Positions 19,746-28,393 are shown, counted from the stretch's first letter. The stretch: 64,000 nt of DNA from Actinomyces marmotae (GCF_013177295.1 NZ_CP053642.1:62001-126000), one strand, 5' to 3'. Numbers and translations: made by a program. Notes: generated by a model not told the origin, from the sequence alone.

Positions 19746-21047
19746 GTGCGCATGCTGCTGGCATTCTCTGTCGCCAACTTCCGATGCTTCAGGGATGAGG
19801 CCGTCCTTGATCTCGTCCGTCCGTCCCTGAAGACTCTCATGCCCGGGCGCGGCTCCTCCTGGATCCAGGAGACCCAGCGAGCGGCCGCGATCTACGGCGC
19901 CAACGGCTCTGGTAAGTCCACCCTGCTCGACGCCCTTGAGACGCTGCACCGGGCCATCGGCGGTGCGCGCGGAATCCTCTACCAGCCGGACAGGTTCAGG
20001 CCGGACGCCTCGGAGCCCACCACCTACCGGCTCGAGTTCACCGCCGCTGACAGGCGCTTCGCCTACACGGTGGAAGCTGAGGCCTGGGGTATCGCGAGCG
20101 AGGAGTTGTGGGAGGTCGGCAGGCGGTGGAAGAGGGTCTTCGTCCGGCGTCAGGCGAGCGCGTCCGCTCCTTTGGAGATCTTGGCGGGTCCATCCCTTCG
20201 TGGGGCCAATCGCGAGGTCAAGAAGCTGACGAGCGCGGATGACCTCTTCCTGGGCGTGGCCTTCCGCTACCGCCACGAGACGCTCTTCCCCCTGGTCGAG
20301 GAGTTGCGCGCCACGTCTTTCGTCCACCATTCGGACGATGAGAGGCTCGCGCGGATCCGCTGGCTCATGATCCGGCTCGCGAATGATCCCCAGGTGTGGG
20401 GCGAGATCAGTGCCGTCCTCTCCCAGATGGCGGACTTGGGCATTCTCCGCGTCGAGCTTGAGGAGCGGGAGATCCCCCCGAAAGTACTCGAGGAGATCCG
20501 CCCCCTCGTTGAACGCCTTCAGGGTGAGGACGTCGAGTTCCCTGATCAGTTGCTCCTCCAGCTCGGTCATTCCCTGGTCTTCATCCATCGCGGACCCGAC
20601 GGCGCCGAGTGCCGCCTAGGACTCGGCGCTCAGAGTGAGGGCACTCTCACCTGGCTCGCCACCGCCGGTCCGGCCATCCAGGCCTTGCGTCGGGGCGGTG
20701 TGCTCGTCGTCGATGAGCTCGATGCGAGCCTCCACCCCCATCTCGCCGCCGCGCTCATTGAGATGTTCCAGGACCCGGATCTCAATACGACCGGCGCCCA
20801 GATCATCGCCACCACGCATGACGCATCGCTGCTGGGTAACACGCCGAATCCCAGGCTCGAGACCGCTGAGGCGTGGTTCTGCGAGAAGGATGATGACGGC
20901 TCCTCAAGCATCTACTCGCTTGCTGATTTCACGGATCTTCGCCGGGCCAGCAACAAGGAGAAGCGCTACCTCTTGGGCACTCTCGGCGGCGTTCCCAGGG
21001 TCGATCCCTCGGGCCTGCGCCGCATCCTCGCAACTACGGGGGACTGA
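19746..21047 (+). CDS. AAA-family ATPase of an AbiL/RloAB-type defence pair (RloA/AbiLi-like)
   Basis: 433 residues from GTG 19746; ATG 19752 is equally possible. It has the SMC/OLD-like layout of AAA_15/AAA_21 proteins: SVANFRCFRDEA at the N-terminus, Walker A GANGSGKST (51-59), a long helical middle and a signature-like region. Walker B follows as VLVVDELDASLHP (about 318-330), with the TTHDASLL switch/His motif. Such ATPases sense phage and license a partner effector. The partner, an rloB-like frame, starts 2 bp after the stop. GC bias is weaker than in neighbouring genes, and the locus sits between an isolated protease gene and a metabolic gene, consistent with acquisition as a defence island. 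Confidence 0.85.
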   Translation: MRMLLAFSVANFRCFRDEAVLDLVRPSLKTLMPGRGSSWIQETQRAAAIYGANGSGKSTLLDALETLHRAIGGARGILYQPDRFRPDASEPTTYRLEFTAADRRFAYTVEAEAWGIASEELWEVGRRWKRVFVRRQASASAPLEILAGPSLRGANREVKKLTSADDLFLGVAFRYRHETLFPLVEELRATSFVHHSDDERLARIRWLMIRLANDPQVWGEISAVLSQMADLGILRVELEEREIPPKVLEEIRPLVERLQGEDVEFPDQLLLQLGHSLVFIHRGPDGAECRLGLGAQSEGTLTWLATAGPAIQALRRGGVLVVDELDASLHPHLAAALIEMFQDPDLNTTGAQIIATTHDASLLGNTPNPRLETAEAWFCEKDDDGSSSIYSLADFTDLRRASNKEKRYLLGTLGGVPRVDPSGLRRILATTGD

Positions 21048-21048
21048 G

Positions 21049-21642
21049 ATGGGTCGAAGAAGGCCATCTCAGAGGCGCGCGCCCCGCCAGCAGCGCCGAG
21101 CGATCCTGGTGGTGACGAACGGCCGGCGGACCGAGAAGGCGTACTTGGAGCATCTCAAACAGGAGGTGGGGCGGTCTATTGCGCTCACGATCAGGTTCAT
21201 CAACGGTGATCCCTAGAGCCTCATCAAGGTACTCGGAAGACCGCGCTCCGGCCTCGATTCCTTCGATGAAGTGTGGATCGTCGTCGATCATGACGGCGTG
21301 AGCCGATCTGGCTTCCTGGAGGATTGTAGAAAGCTGAGCAAGAAGAATCGCCCGGTCCACGGCGTCGTCTCAGTCCCCTGCTTCGAGGTGTGGCTCACCG
21401 CGCACTACTGTCAGGTCCGCAACTACGAGGACCAGCATGACGCTCAGGACCACTACGCGCAGATCGCTCCGGTGCGCGGGGGTGAGGAGAAGTCCCTTCC
21501 CAAGGACTTCCCGTGGGATGCCGTGGCGGACGCGGCCCAACGATGCCGGCTCGCGGGCGCCCTTGAGCCGGGGCTGGACACGCAGGGTCCCTGTCCTTCA
21601 ACGACCATGCCTCACCTCATGCGCGCCCTCGGCCTCCTCTGA
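21049..21642 (+). pseudogene. rloB/AbiLii-like effector gene interrupted by one in-frame TAG
   Basis: From ATG 21049 the frame codes RAILVVTNGRRTEKAYLEHL, the N-terminal motif of RloB proteins (usually CEGxxTE..Y), up to ...INGDP. It then meets TAG at codon 56 (21214-21216). The same frame resumes at once with SLIKVLGRP, DEVWIVVDHDGVSR, PCFEVWLTAHY and a normal C-terminus, ending at 21642. There is no frameshift or deletion; total length (198 codons) matches RloB. It is therefore a single nonsense mutation or, less likely, amber readthrough. RloB is thought to be a TOPRIM-like nuclease. The first acidic residue of the EGxxTE motif is replaced by Asn here, a second possible inactivating change. 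Confidence 0.8.
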
Positions 21643-21645
21643 GAG

Positions 21646-21701
21646 GAACCGGTTTCGCTCCTATTTTCGACCGGTCTCGCTCGTATTTTCGACCGGTCTC
21701 G
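21646..21701. repeat. 22-nt triple repeat GACCGGTCTCG-N6-TTTTC, locus A
   Basis: Copies start at 21646, 21669 and 21691: GAACCGGTTTCG..., GACCGGTCTCGCTCGTATTTTC and a terminal GACCGGTCTCG. The array begins 4 bp after the rloB stop. A second array of the same motif, also three copies, lies inverted at 50155-50210. GACCGGTC is self-complementary. Confidence 0.9.
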
Positions 21702-21746
21702 GCGGGTGGGGTGGATCACAGGGGCGGGGCATGGGAGGGTGAGCCC

Positions 21747-24596
21747 ATGAAGGACGCGAAGGGGCGTCGGCGCACCGCGCCCAGTGCCCACCACGAGGCA
21801 CCGGTCAAGCACGAGGTCCCCGGGGCGGGCGAGTCCCGCGCCTACTGGCTCGACGCCACCACCCTCGCCTGGCCCACGAGCCTCCTGCCCGCCGGCGTGC
21901 TCCCATCCGAGTTGGGGTCGAGCGCCCGCCCGCCGGTCTCATTCGACCTCATCGCCAGCCCGCGCGGTGGCACCGCGGTCGTGGAGGGCCTGCTCACCCT
22001 CGGCGACGGCGCCCTCGTCGTTCCACTCGTCGTCGCCGGGATCATCGACGAGGTCCTTCCCGGGGCGCTCGCCACGCACCCGCCACTCGCCGGATATCTG
22101 GCTCTGAGCACGCAGGATGCCATCGCCGGGCCCCGATTGCCCGTCGACGCCGTGGAGGCGGCGCTTACCGGTCAACTGACGATCGTGCAGCGCACAGTGG
22201 ACTCCGACGCCGTCGGCCACTGGATCACCGCTTGCACCGGCGTTCAGATCTGGCCGATCCTCGACCTCCTCCACGGCGGCGCCGCCAACCGCGACGGCTC
22301 CGCTCCCCTCGGCCCGACGTGGGGTGGCGACGGCCCTCGCCAGGAAGGGGAGGGCCCCGCCTTCGCCCTCTGGGCACCCACCGCCGTCGAGGTCGCCCTG
22401 CTGAGCTGGGCCACCGGCGACCCCACCGGCTCGGTCCCCCTCGTCGACGGCGAGCCCCTGCGCTCCCCTGCCCGGCGCCTGTCGGACGGGCGCTGGGAGG
22501 TGCCCGCGAGCCCCCGCATCAGCACTGGGGATCAGTACCTGTGGGAGGTCCAGGTCTACGTCTCCGCCACCGGGCGCATCGAGACGAACCTCGTCACCGA
22601 CCCGTACTCCACCGCTCTGACGATGGACTCGCGCCGCAGTGTCGCCGTCGACCTCGCCGATCCCGCGCTCGCCCCCGCCGCCTGGGCGAACCAGGCCGCC
22701 CCCGCCGCGGGAAGCGAGCTCGGGGGAGATGCCGCCCGGGCCATCTACGAACTCCACGTGCGTGACTTCTCCGCCGCGGACCCGACCTGCCCGGCCGAGT
22801 CGCGCGGGACCTACGCCGCCTTCACCGTTGACAGCGCGGGAACCCGCAGCCTGCGCGAACTCTCCGAGGCCGGCATCGACACGCTCCACCTCATGCCGAT
22901 CTTCGATATCGCCTCCATCCCGGAGGACCGGGCCGCCCAGGCCGTTCCCGACATCCCCGACGGCGCCCACCCGGCCTCGCGCCGCCCCCAGGCGGCGATC
23001 GCCGCCGTCGCCGACGACGACGCCTACAACTGGGGCTACGACCCCTACCACTGGGGCGTCCCCGAGGGCTCCTACGCGCGCGCCGGGCACCAGGATGGCG
23101 GGGCCCGGATCATCGAGATGCGAGAGATGATCGGCGCCCTGCACGCCATGGGCCTCCAGGTGGTGCTCGACCAGGTGTACAACCACACCGCGGCCAGCGG
23201 GCAGGACTCGCGCTCCGTGCTGGACCGGATCGTGCCCGGCTACTACCATCGCCTCGATGCCACCGGAGCCATCGAGGACTCCACGTGCGCGAACAACATC
23301 GCCACCGAGCGGTCCATGGCGGAGCGCCTCATGATCGACATGTGCGTGCGCTGGGCGCGCGACTACCGGGCGGACGGCTTCCGATTCGACCTCATGGGGC
23401 ACCACTCCGCGGCCACGATGCGCGGCGTGCGCGAGGCCCTGCGCGCGGAGGCGTCCGAGGTGATCGGCCACGCCCCCTTCCTCTACGGGGAGGGATGGAA
23501 CTTCGGGGAGGTGCGGGACAACAGGCTCTTCGTCCAGGCCGTGCAGGGCCGCTTGACGGGTACCGGGATCGGCTGCTTCAACGACCGCCTGCGCGATGCC
23601 CTGCGCGGCGGGAGCGTCGCCGATCCGGAGCCGAGGGAGATCCAGGGGCTTGGGACAGGCCTGGCGCAGGCGCCCTCGCCCTTCGACACTCGTGGTGCGG
23701 ATGTCCGGCAGGCGGATCTCGTCTGGCGCGGCGATCTCATCCGTATCGCCCTGGCGGGCAACCTGCGCGACGTGGCGCTGCACTCCGGCCATGGCCGCTG
23801 GGTGCGGGGCGACGAGCTGCGCTACGGCGCGGATCCGGCCGCATTCGCCTCCGAGCCCGTGGAGTCCATCAACTATGTGGACGCCCATGATGACGAGACC
23901 CTCTTCGACATCCTCGCCTACAAGCTCGACCCGGACGAGCCGATGGAGGCCCGCGCGCGCATGGCGGCGCTGTGCCTGGGCGTGGTCGCACTCGGGCAGT
24001 CGCCGGCGTTCTGGGCGGCCGGCGCGGAGATGCTGCGCTCGAAGTCCCTGGACCGCGATTCCTACAACTCCGGGGACCACTTCAACGCCCTCGACTGGTC
24101 ATGCGCGGACAACGGTTGGGGACGGGGCCTGCCCCCTGCCGAGCGCAACTTCGACCGGTGGCTCATGCAATCCGTGCTCCTCACCCGCCCCGGGCTGCGG
24201 CCCACCGCCGAGCGCATCGCTGCGACCCGCGCCCAGTGCCTCGACTTCCTGCGCCTGCGGCGATCCACCCCGTTGCTGGCGCTGGGCAGCGCCGAACTCA
24301 TCCGGGAGCGGGTCTCCTTCCCGGTCACAGGCGATCCTGGCGTCATCGTCATGGTGATCGACGACGGCGCCGGGCCCGCTGATCTTGACCCGACCCTCGA
24401 CGGCGTCGCCGTGGTCATCAACGCGCGAGCCCAGGAATCAGTGGTGCGCCCGGGCTCCATGATGGGGCGCAGATTCCTCCTCAGCCCGATTCAGGCCGGG
24501 GGTGCGGACGGCGTCGTCAAGGGCACCGCCTTCAATCCGACCACGGGCGAGCTGTGCGTCCCAGCGCGCACGGTGGCGGTGCTCATCGAGCCCTGA
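21747..24596 (+). CDS. pulA: Pullulanase-type alpha-1,6-glucosidase (GH13 debranching enzyme)
   Basis: 949 residues; the ATG at 21747 follows GGGAGG. There is no signal peptide, so it acts in the cytosol, most likely debranching glycogen or imported maltodextrins. Order: N-terminal pullulanase N2-like domain (YWLDATTLAWP...), CBM48 (FALWAPTAVEVALL..., about 205-310), then the GH13 barrel. The barrel has YNWGYDPYHWGVPEGSY (region unique to pullulanases), QVVLDQVYNHT, the nucleophile Asp548 in DGFRFDLMG, the acid/base Glu582 in LYGEGWNFG, and YVDAHDDETLFD. A C-terminal beta domain follows. The layout matches the pullul_strch family. The gene stands alone, ending before a hairpin shared with the convergent peptide gene. 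Confidence 0.93.
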   Translation: MKDAKGRRRTAPSAHHEAPVKHEVPGAGESRAYWLDATTLAWPTSLLPAGVLPSELGSSARPPVSFDLIASPRGGTAVVEGLLTLGDGALVVPLVVAGIIDEVLPGALATHPPLAGYLALSTQDAIAGPRLPVDAVEAALTGQLTIVQRTVDSDAVGHWITACTGVQIWPILDLLHGGAANRDGSAPLGPTWGGDGPRQEGEGPAFALWAPTAVEVALLSWATGDPTGSVPLVDGEPLRSPARRLSDGRWEVPASPRISTGDQYLWEVQVYVSATGRIETNLVTDPYSTALTMDSRRSVAVDLADPALAPAAWANQAAPAAGSELGGDAARAIYELHVRDFSAADPTCPAESRGTYAAFTVDSAGTRSLRELSEAGIDTLHLMPIFDIASIPEDRAAQAVPDIPDGAHPASRRPQAAIAAVADDDAYNWGYDPYHWGVPEGSYARAGHQDGGARIIEMREMIGALHAMGLQVVLDQVYNHTAASGQDSRSVLDRIVPGYYHRLDATGAIEDSTCANNIATERSMAERLMIDMCVRWARDYRADGFRFDLMGHHSAATMRGVREALRAEASEVIGHAPFLYGEGWNFGEVRDNRLFVQAVQGRLTGTGIGCFNDRLRDALRGGSVADPEPREIQGLGTGLAQAPSPFDTRGADVRQADLVWRGDLIRIALAGNLRDVALHSGHGRWVRGDELRYGADPAAFASEPVESINYVDAHDDETLFDILAYKLDPDEPMEARARMAALCLGVVALGQSPAFWAAGAEMLRSKSLDRDSYNSGDHFNALDWSCADNGWGRGLPPAERNFDRWLMQSVLLTRPGLRPTAERIAATRAQCLDFLRLRRSTPLLALGSAELIRERVSFPVTGDPGVIVMVIDDGAGPADLDPTLDGVAVVINARAQESVVRPGSMMGRRFLLSPIQAGGADGVVKGTAFNPTTGELCVPARTVAVLIEP

Positions 24597-24719
24597 GCGA
24601 GTCGGTGGGACTTCCTGCGCGCACCCGCTTATCCGCGGCGTCACCGCGTTACCAGGGGGCGCGGGCGAGTCTCGCGCGGGGATGACGTGGGGGATGAGAA
24701 CGAAGGAATGCCGAGAAAC

Positions 24720-24754
24720 AGCCCGGGCCCGTCTCGAAGAGACGGGCCCGGGCT
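24720..24754. terminator. Strong bidirectional terminator between pullulanase and peptide genes
   Basis: Perfect 16-bp stem AGCCCGGGCCCGTCTC (24720-24735) and its complement (24739-24754), loop GAA. It lies 38 bp beyond the stop of the small peptide gene (minus) and 124 bp beyond pulA (plus). Confidence 0.85.
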
Positions 24755-24791
24755 CCGCACAGGAAGGTGAACGAATATGGGGAGCGTTAAC

Positions 24792-24965
24792 TCAGCAGAG
24801 CCAGCCCCAGAAGTGAGCACAACGGATGTGCCAGTAGTACGGGACTGCTTCGGTCTTGGCCTGGTCGAACTGGGAGTTCGCCTCAGCGGCCGAGGCGGCC
24901 GGGGCGACCGCGGTCAGAAGAGAAGCAGCGAGGAGTGCGCCTGCCAGGGTGCGACGACGAGTCAC
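24792..24965 (-). CDS. Small secreted Cys/aromatic peptide precursor, last gene of the sensor-kinase operon
   Basis: 57 residues; GTG start preceded by CTAGGAGATC (AGGAG at 8-nt spacing). It has a textbook Sec signal: MTRRR charged start, LAGALLAASLLTAV core, APAASA cleavage motif (after residue 26). The mature part is about 31 residues, ending YYWHIRCAHFWGWLC, with two Cys eight positions apart (49 and 57) and the last residue a Cys. A disulfide would give a nine-residue aromatic ring. I know no matching family. The gene follows two histidine kinases and a response regulator on the same strand and ends at a strong terminator. This context suggests a pheromone sensed by the kinases, or a secreted antimicrobial under their control. 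Confidence 0.75.
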   Translation of the reverse strand: MTRRRTLAGALLAASLLTAVAPAASAAEANSQFDQAKTEAVPYYWHIRCAHFWGWLC

Positions 24966-25060
24966 GATTGATCTCCTAGGTTGGGGTCAGGGAGCCTCTG
25001 TATTGACTCCAGTCTTACGGGTTCATGGGACACCGCCATCGCCCCTAGGGTCAAGGGTTC
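24966..25060 (-). promoter_or_regulatory. Leader of the small peptide gene with a TTGACC/CCCTAGGG element
   Basis: 95 bp between the upstream kinase stop and the peptide GTG. On the minus strand it contains TTGACC (25054-25049) overlapping the palindrome CCCTAGGG (25050-25043). TAAGAC further on is a weak -10 candidate at non-standard spacing. The palindrome is a plausible operator for the adjacent LuxR-type regulator, which would allow separate induction of the peptide. Confidence 0.35.
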
Positions 25061-26218
25061 TCATTCTTTTGTAGGACTGATTTGTCTCGGGAAGGTCTCA
25101 GGAGGATCCGAGGCAGGACCTAAGGGCAGGGTGAGTGTGAGGGTCCAGTGGTGGTCGGTGGTGGTGTGGGTGAGGGTTCCGTCGAGGGCTTGGGCGCGTT
25201 CGTGTAGTCCGATGAGTCCGAGTCCTGAGGTTAGGGCGGGGTGGGTGTGGCGGTGGTGGTCGGCGATGGGGTTGGTGGCTAGGAGGGTGGCTTGGTTGGG
25301 GGTGGCGCCGATGATGATGGTGCAGGGGGCGTCTTTGGCGGCGTATTTGGTCATGTTGGCGACGGTTTCGTCGAGGGCGCGGGTCAGGGTGGTGGTGATG
25401 GTGGGGGGGAGGTGGGTGAGTTCGCCGTCGGTGGTGATGGTGGCGTGTAGGCCGGCGTTGGCCAGGGTGGTGCGGGCGTTGGTCATGGCTTGGGTGAGGC
25501 TGGGGATGGGTGCGGTGGGGGTGGGGGTGTCCTGGCGTAGGAGGCGCAGCATGGTGCGCAGGTCGGTTACCGACCGATGACCCATTGCCGCGATCTCGTC
25601 CAGGAGCGCGGCGATGGGCGGCTCCTCCTGCGCCAGGGGGCGCGCGGCTTGGACCCGCATGACCATCTGGGTGTTGGCGCGGGCGAGGGTGTCGTGCAGG
25701 TCCCGCGCGATCGCGGTCCGCTGCGCTCCCAGGGCGGCGAGGCGCTCCGCCTCCATCCGCTCCGTCTGCGCGCGGAAGTAGAGCAGGGCCATTCCCACGC
25801 TCGCCGAGCCGCTGAGAAGGACCGGTGCCTGGAGGATCGCGTAGGCGCCGGCGCCACCGGCCTGCGCGCGGAGGGTGACGTCCACGCAGGAGGCCGCCAG
25901 GATGAGGCCCGTCTGCCGGAAGCGCCTGACGGGGACGAGGAGTGCGGGGCTGAGGAATCCCGCTGTCTCAAGTGGGGCCGCGATGAGCAGGTGGGGCGCG
26001 GCGGCGATCCCCGCGGCCAGGGTGATCGGGACTCCCCAGGGGAAGCGATCGATGAGAAGGAGGCAGGCGATCGCGAGAAGGCTCGTGGTGATCGCGAGGG
26101 CTTGGAGGTAGTTGAAGAAGGGGCCTGATTGCAGGAGTACGAACGTGATCGTGACGGTCAGTCGGAGGACTTCCCGGGTCCGGTGCTGATGCGGATCCAG
26201 CAGGTGTAGGAACCTCAT
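25061..26218 (-). CDS. Sensor histidine kinase 1 (NarL-partner, HisKA_3 type)
   Basis: 385 residues; the ATG overlaps the regulator stop (ATGA). The N-terminal half has about five membrane segments (20-150, e.g. LTVTITFVLLQ, ALAITTSLLAIACLLL) with little extracellular sequence, so a ligand would be sensed in or near the membrane. The dimerisation box is TAIARDLHDTLARANTQ, with phospho-acceptor His175. The ATPase domain has DETVANMTKYA (N box) and GLGLIGLHERAQALDG (G box). The last 150 codons are encoded by a 458-bp segment identical to that in sensor kinase 2, with a Thr/His-rich composition unlike the N-terminal half. Signals should pass to the overlapping response regulator. Confidence 0.9.
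   Translation of the reverse strand: MRFLHLLDPHQHRTREVLRLTVTITFVLLQSGPFFNYLQALAITTSLLAIACLLLIDRFPWGVPITLAAGIAAAPHLLIAAPLETAGFLSPALLVPVRRFRQTGLILAASCVDVTLRAQAGGAGAYAILQAPVLLSGSASVGMALLYFRAQTERMEAERLAALGAQRTAIARDLHDTLARANTQMVMRVQAARPLAQEEPPIAALLDEIAAMGHRSVTDLRTMLRLLRQDTPTPTAPIPSLTQAMTNARTTLANAGLHATITTDGELTHLPPTITTTLTRALDETVANMTKYAAKDAPCTIIIGATPNQATLLATNPIADHHRHTHPALTSGLGLIGLHERAQALDGTLTHTTTDHHWTLTLTLPLGPASDPPETFPRQISPTKE
25128..25585 (-). repeat. 458-bp identical segment, copy 1 (3' part of kinase 1)
   Basis: Reading both copies side by side I find no difference from 25128 to 25585 versus 26916 to 27373 (constant offset 1788). Flanking sequence diverges at once, apart from a second short identity over the H box (about 25658-25710 and 27446-27498). 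Composition is G/T-rich on the plus strand, unlike either gene's 5' half. Confidence 0.95.
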
Positions 26219-26892
26219 GAGAAGCCGTTCGAGAGGCCCCTGCGATGCGCCTCCACGACGATCTCCAGCCTGCTCGCGACCTTCATCTTCCGCATGATCG
26301 CGGAGACGTGGGTCTTCACCGTGGTCTCGGCGACGTTGAGGCGGCGGGCGATCTGATAGTTGGACCGCGCCTGGCACAGGAGCTCGAGGACCTCCTTCTC
26401 CCGCTCGGAGAGGTCGAGCTCCTCGGCGGCGTTCGTCTTCGGGGGCTGGCCGGAGATGTAGCGGTCCAGGATCCTGCTCGTGGGGCCCGGCGAGAGCACC
26501 TTGCCGCCCTCGTGGATCGTGCGGATCGCGGTGATGAGCTCGGCCGGGGGCGTCGTCTTGAGGAGGAACCCGGAGGCTCCCGCGGCCAGCGCGCCGTCGA
26601 GGAAGGTGTCGTCGTCGAAGGTCGTCAGGATGAGCACGCTCGTGGCCGGCGAGATCTCCCGCACGCGCCGGGTGGCCGTCACCCCGTCGAGGACGGGCAT
26701 CTGCACATCCATGAGGACCACGTCGACGGTGCGCTCGTGGACGATGCTCACCGCGTCCGCGCCGTTCTCCGCCATCGCTACCACCTCGATGCCGGGCGCG
26801 TCCCGCAGGGCGCTGGCGATGGCGTCACGCACGATCGGGTCGTCGTCGACGACGATGATGCGGATCTCACGGTCAGTGGCTGAGGGGGGCAT
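26215..26892 (-). CDS. NarL/LuxR-family response regulator
   Basis: 225 residues. The receiver domain has acidic pocket D16/D17 (IVVDDDP), phospho-acceptor Asp62 (VLMDVQMPVLDG), the Thr switch (ILTTF) and Lys (FLLKTTPP). The C-terminal LuxR helix-turn-helix (about 160-205) has LSEREKEVLELLCQARSNYQIARRLNV then ETTVKTHVSAIMRKM. It overlaps kinase 2 by 20 bp upstream and kinase 1 by 4 bp downstream, so one regulator is translated between two kinases. Likely targets are its own operon, the small peptide gene and the divergent ABC transporter. Confidence 0.95.
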   Translation of the reverse strand: MPPSATDREIRIIVVDDDPIVRDAIASALRDAPGIEVVAMAENGADAVSIVHERTVDVVLMDVQMPVLDGVTATRRVREISPATSVLILTTFDDDTFLDGALAAGASGFLLKTTPPAELITAIRTIHEGGKVLSPGPTSRILDRYISGQPPKTNAAEELDLSEREKEVLELLCQARSNYQIARRLNVAETTVKTHVSAIMRKMKVASRLEIVVEAHRRGLSNGFS

Positions 26893-28045
26893 GGCTCGTC
26901 TCCAGGGTAAGGGGGAGGGTGAGTGTGAGGGTCCAGTGGTGGTCGGTGGTGGTGTGGGTGAGGGTTCCGTCGAGGGCTTGGGCGCGTTCGTGTAGTCCGA
27001 TGAGTCCGAGTCCTGAGGTTAGGGCGGGGTGGGTGTGGCGGTGGTGGTCGGCGATGGGGTTGGTGGCTAGGAGGGTGGCTTGGTTGGGGGTGGCGCCGAT
27101 GATGATGGTGCAGGGGGCGTCTTTGGCGGCGTATTTGGTCATGTTGGCGACGGTTTCGTCGAGGGCGCGGGTCAGGGTGGTGGTGATGGTGGGGGGGAGG
27201 TGGGTGAGTTCGCCGTCGGTGGTGATGGTGGCGTGTAGGCCGGCGTTGGCCAGGGTGGTGCGGGCGTTGGTCATGGCTTGGGTGAGGCTGGGGATGGGTG
27301 CGGTGGGGGTGGGGGTGTCCTGGCGTAGGAGGCGCAGCATGGTGCGCAGGTCGGTTACCGACCGATGACCCATCGTCATGACGTCCTCCAAGGCGCTCGC
27401 CACGCGCTGACTGCGTGGGCGATGACCCAGCGCCTGCTGGGCGAGGAGCACCATCTGGGTGTTGGCGCGGGCGAGGGTGTCGTGCAGGTCCCGCGCGATC
27501 GTCATGCGCTGCGCGCCCAGAGCCGCCTCCCGGAGCCTCTTCTCCCGCGCCACCATCTCGCGGGAGTAGCGCAGGATGAAGCCGATATTGGATCCCGAGG
27601 CGATCAGGATCAGCTCAACCACGGGCAAGTCAGCCAGCGGGCTGCCGATCCTCAGCGCCGCCAGCCATCCGATGGGGAAGCAGAGGAAGAGCGAGGCCGC
27701 CTGACGAACCCTGCCGTCGACGACGAGCAGGGGGAACATGATGATGTCCGCCAGGAGCGCCGCCGTGAAGAATGACCTAGCCACGAGCGGGACGGTGACT
27801 GCTATCAGGACGCAGGTGACCGTCCAGGGGAATCGGCGGCACAGCACTGGCGCGGGCACCGACAGCAGTGAGAGCGTCGTGAACAGGTCCGCGCCATTCG
27901 CGCTGAGGTCGGCGCCGGCCAGAAGCGCCAGAAGGGCGGTGAGGATCCCGCGGACCGTCAACTGCAGCCGGGACGCCCGAGGCCGCACCCGCCACGAGGG
28001 GCGGGGCGCGGGAAGCGTCCCTAGGGATACGGATGCGGGGCTCAC
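26873..28045 (-). CDS. Sensor histidine kinase 2 (HisKA_3 type)
   Basis: 390 residues from GTG 28045; no strong ribosome site is visible, and internal starts before the first membrane helix (residue ~28) are possible. About five membrane segments (30-160) have a sequence unrelated to kinase 1. The H box MTIARDLHDTLARANTQ has His188. The region between the H box and GHRSVTDLRTML differs from kinase 1, but the ATPase domain is identical at DNA level. Two kinases with different sensor halves and one catalytic half converge on one regulator. They could form heterodimers or read two signals, such as self peptide and a foreign or envelope signal. Confidence 0.88.
   Translation of the reverse strand: MSPASVSLGTLPAPRPSWRVRPRASRLQLTVRGILTALLALLAGADLSANGADLFTTLSLLSVPAPVLCRRFPWTVTCVLIAVTVPLVARSFFTAALLADIIMFPLLVVDGRVRQAASLFLCFPIGWLAALRIGSPLADLPVVELILIASGSNIGFILRYSREMVAREKRLREAALGAQRMTIARDLHDTLARANTQMVLLAQQALGHRPRSQRVASALEDVMTMGHRSVTDLRTMLRLLRQDTPTPTAPIPSLTQAMTNARTTLANAGLHATITTDGELTHLPPTITTTLTRALDETVANMTKYAAKDAPCTIIIGATPNQATLLATNPIADHHRHTHPALTSGLGLIGLHERAQALDGTLTHTTTDHHWTLTLTLPLTLETSHAPLSH
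26916..27373 (-). repeat. 458-bp identical segment, copy 2 (3' part of kinase 2)
   Basis: Partner of 25128-25585. Complete identity between the two ATPase-domain segments against unrelated sensor halves points to recent gene conversion or recombinational shuffling. Confidence 0.95.
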
Positions 28046-28393
28046 ACGGCGAGGCTAGCCCACCTTCCTGGGTGAAAGGTGGAGTCGTCAGCATCCGCGG
28101 TGATGCGTCCGCGCCCCTTCGCAAGGGCTGCGCACTCCCGGGTGCCGGCCCTCGCCGTCGGCGGGGCGCGATCCGCCTTTGGGAGGAGCGGGATCGCGCG
28201 GAAGGCAGGATTCCGCGCCGCTGAGCGAGGAGCGATGATGGTCCCTGGCCGATGGCAGCGGGTGACCGCCCCGCCGGTCGGCATTCGCGGCCCGCGCCTA
28301 TCGCGACCGCGAGTGAATGAGCCCTGAAACATATGATCGACTGGCGAGCGCCTGACGGCAACAGCCACGATGCGGCCCGAGAGGATTGAGTCC
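28046..28393. promoter_or_regulatory. Divergent control region of kinase operon and ABC transporter
   Basis: 348 bp without a credible gene. Near the transporter there is TATGAT at 28332-28337 within ACATATGATCGA, a good -10 hexamer 57 bp before the ATG; no clear -35 is seen at the standard distance, as for an activator-dependent promoter. Shared regulation of both directions by the response regulator is inferred. Confidence 0.35.

Noticed and set aside
21049..21642. Two separate small genes in place of a broken rloB
   Set aside because: The frame is continuous across the TAG, no start with a ribosome site follows it, and the combined length equals RloB.
24777..24971. 64-codon plus-strand frame opposite the small peptide gene
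   Set aside because: No ribosome site fits a gene ending inside the peptide's control region; the minus-strand frame has signal peptide, start site and terminator.
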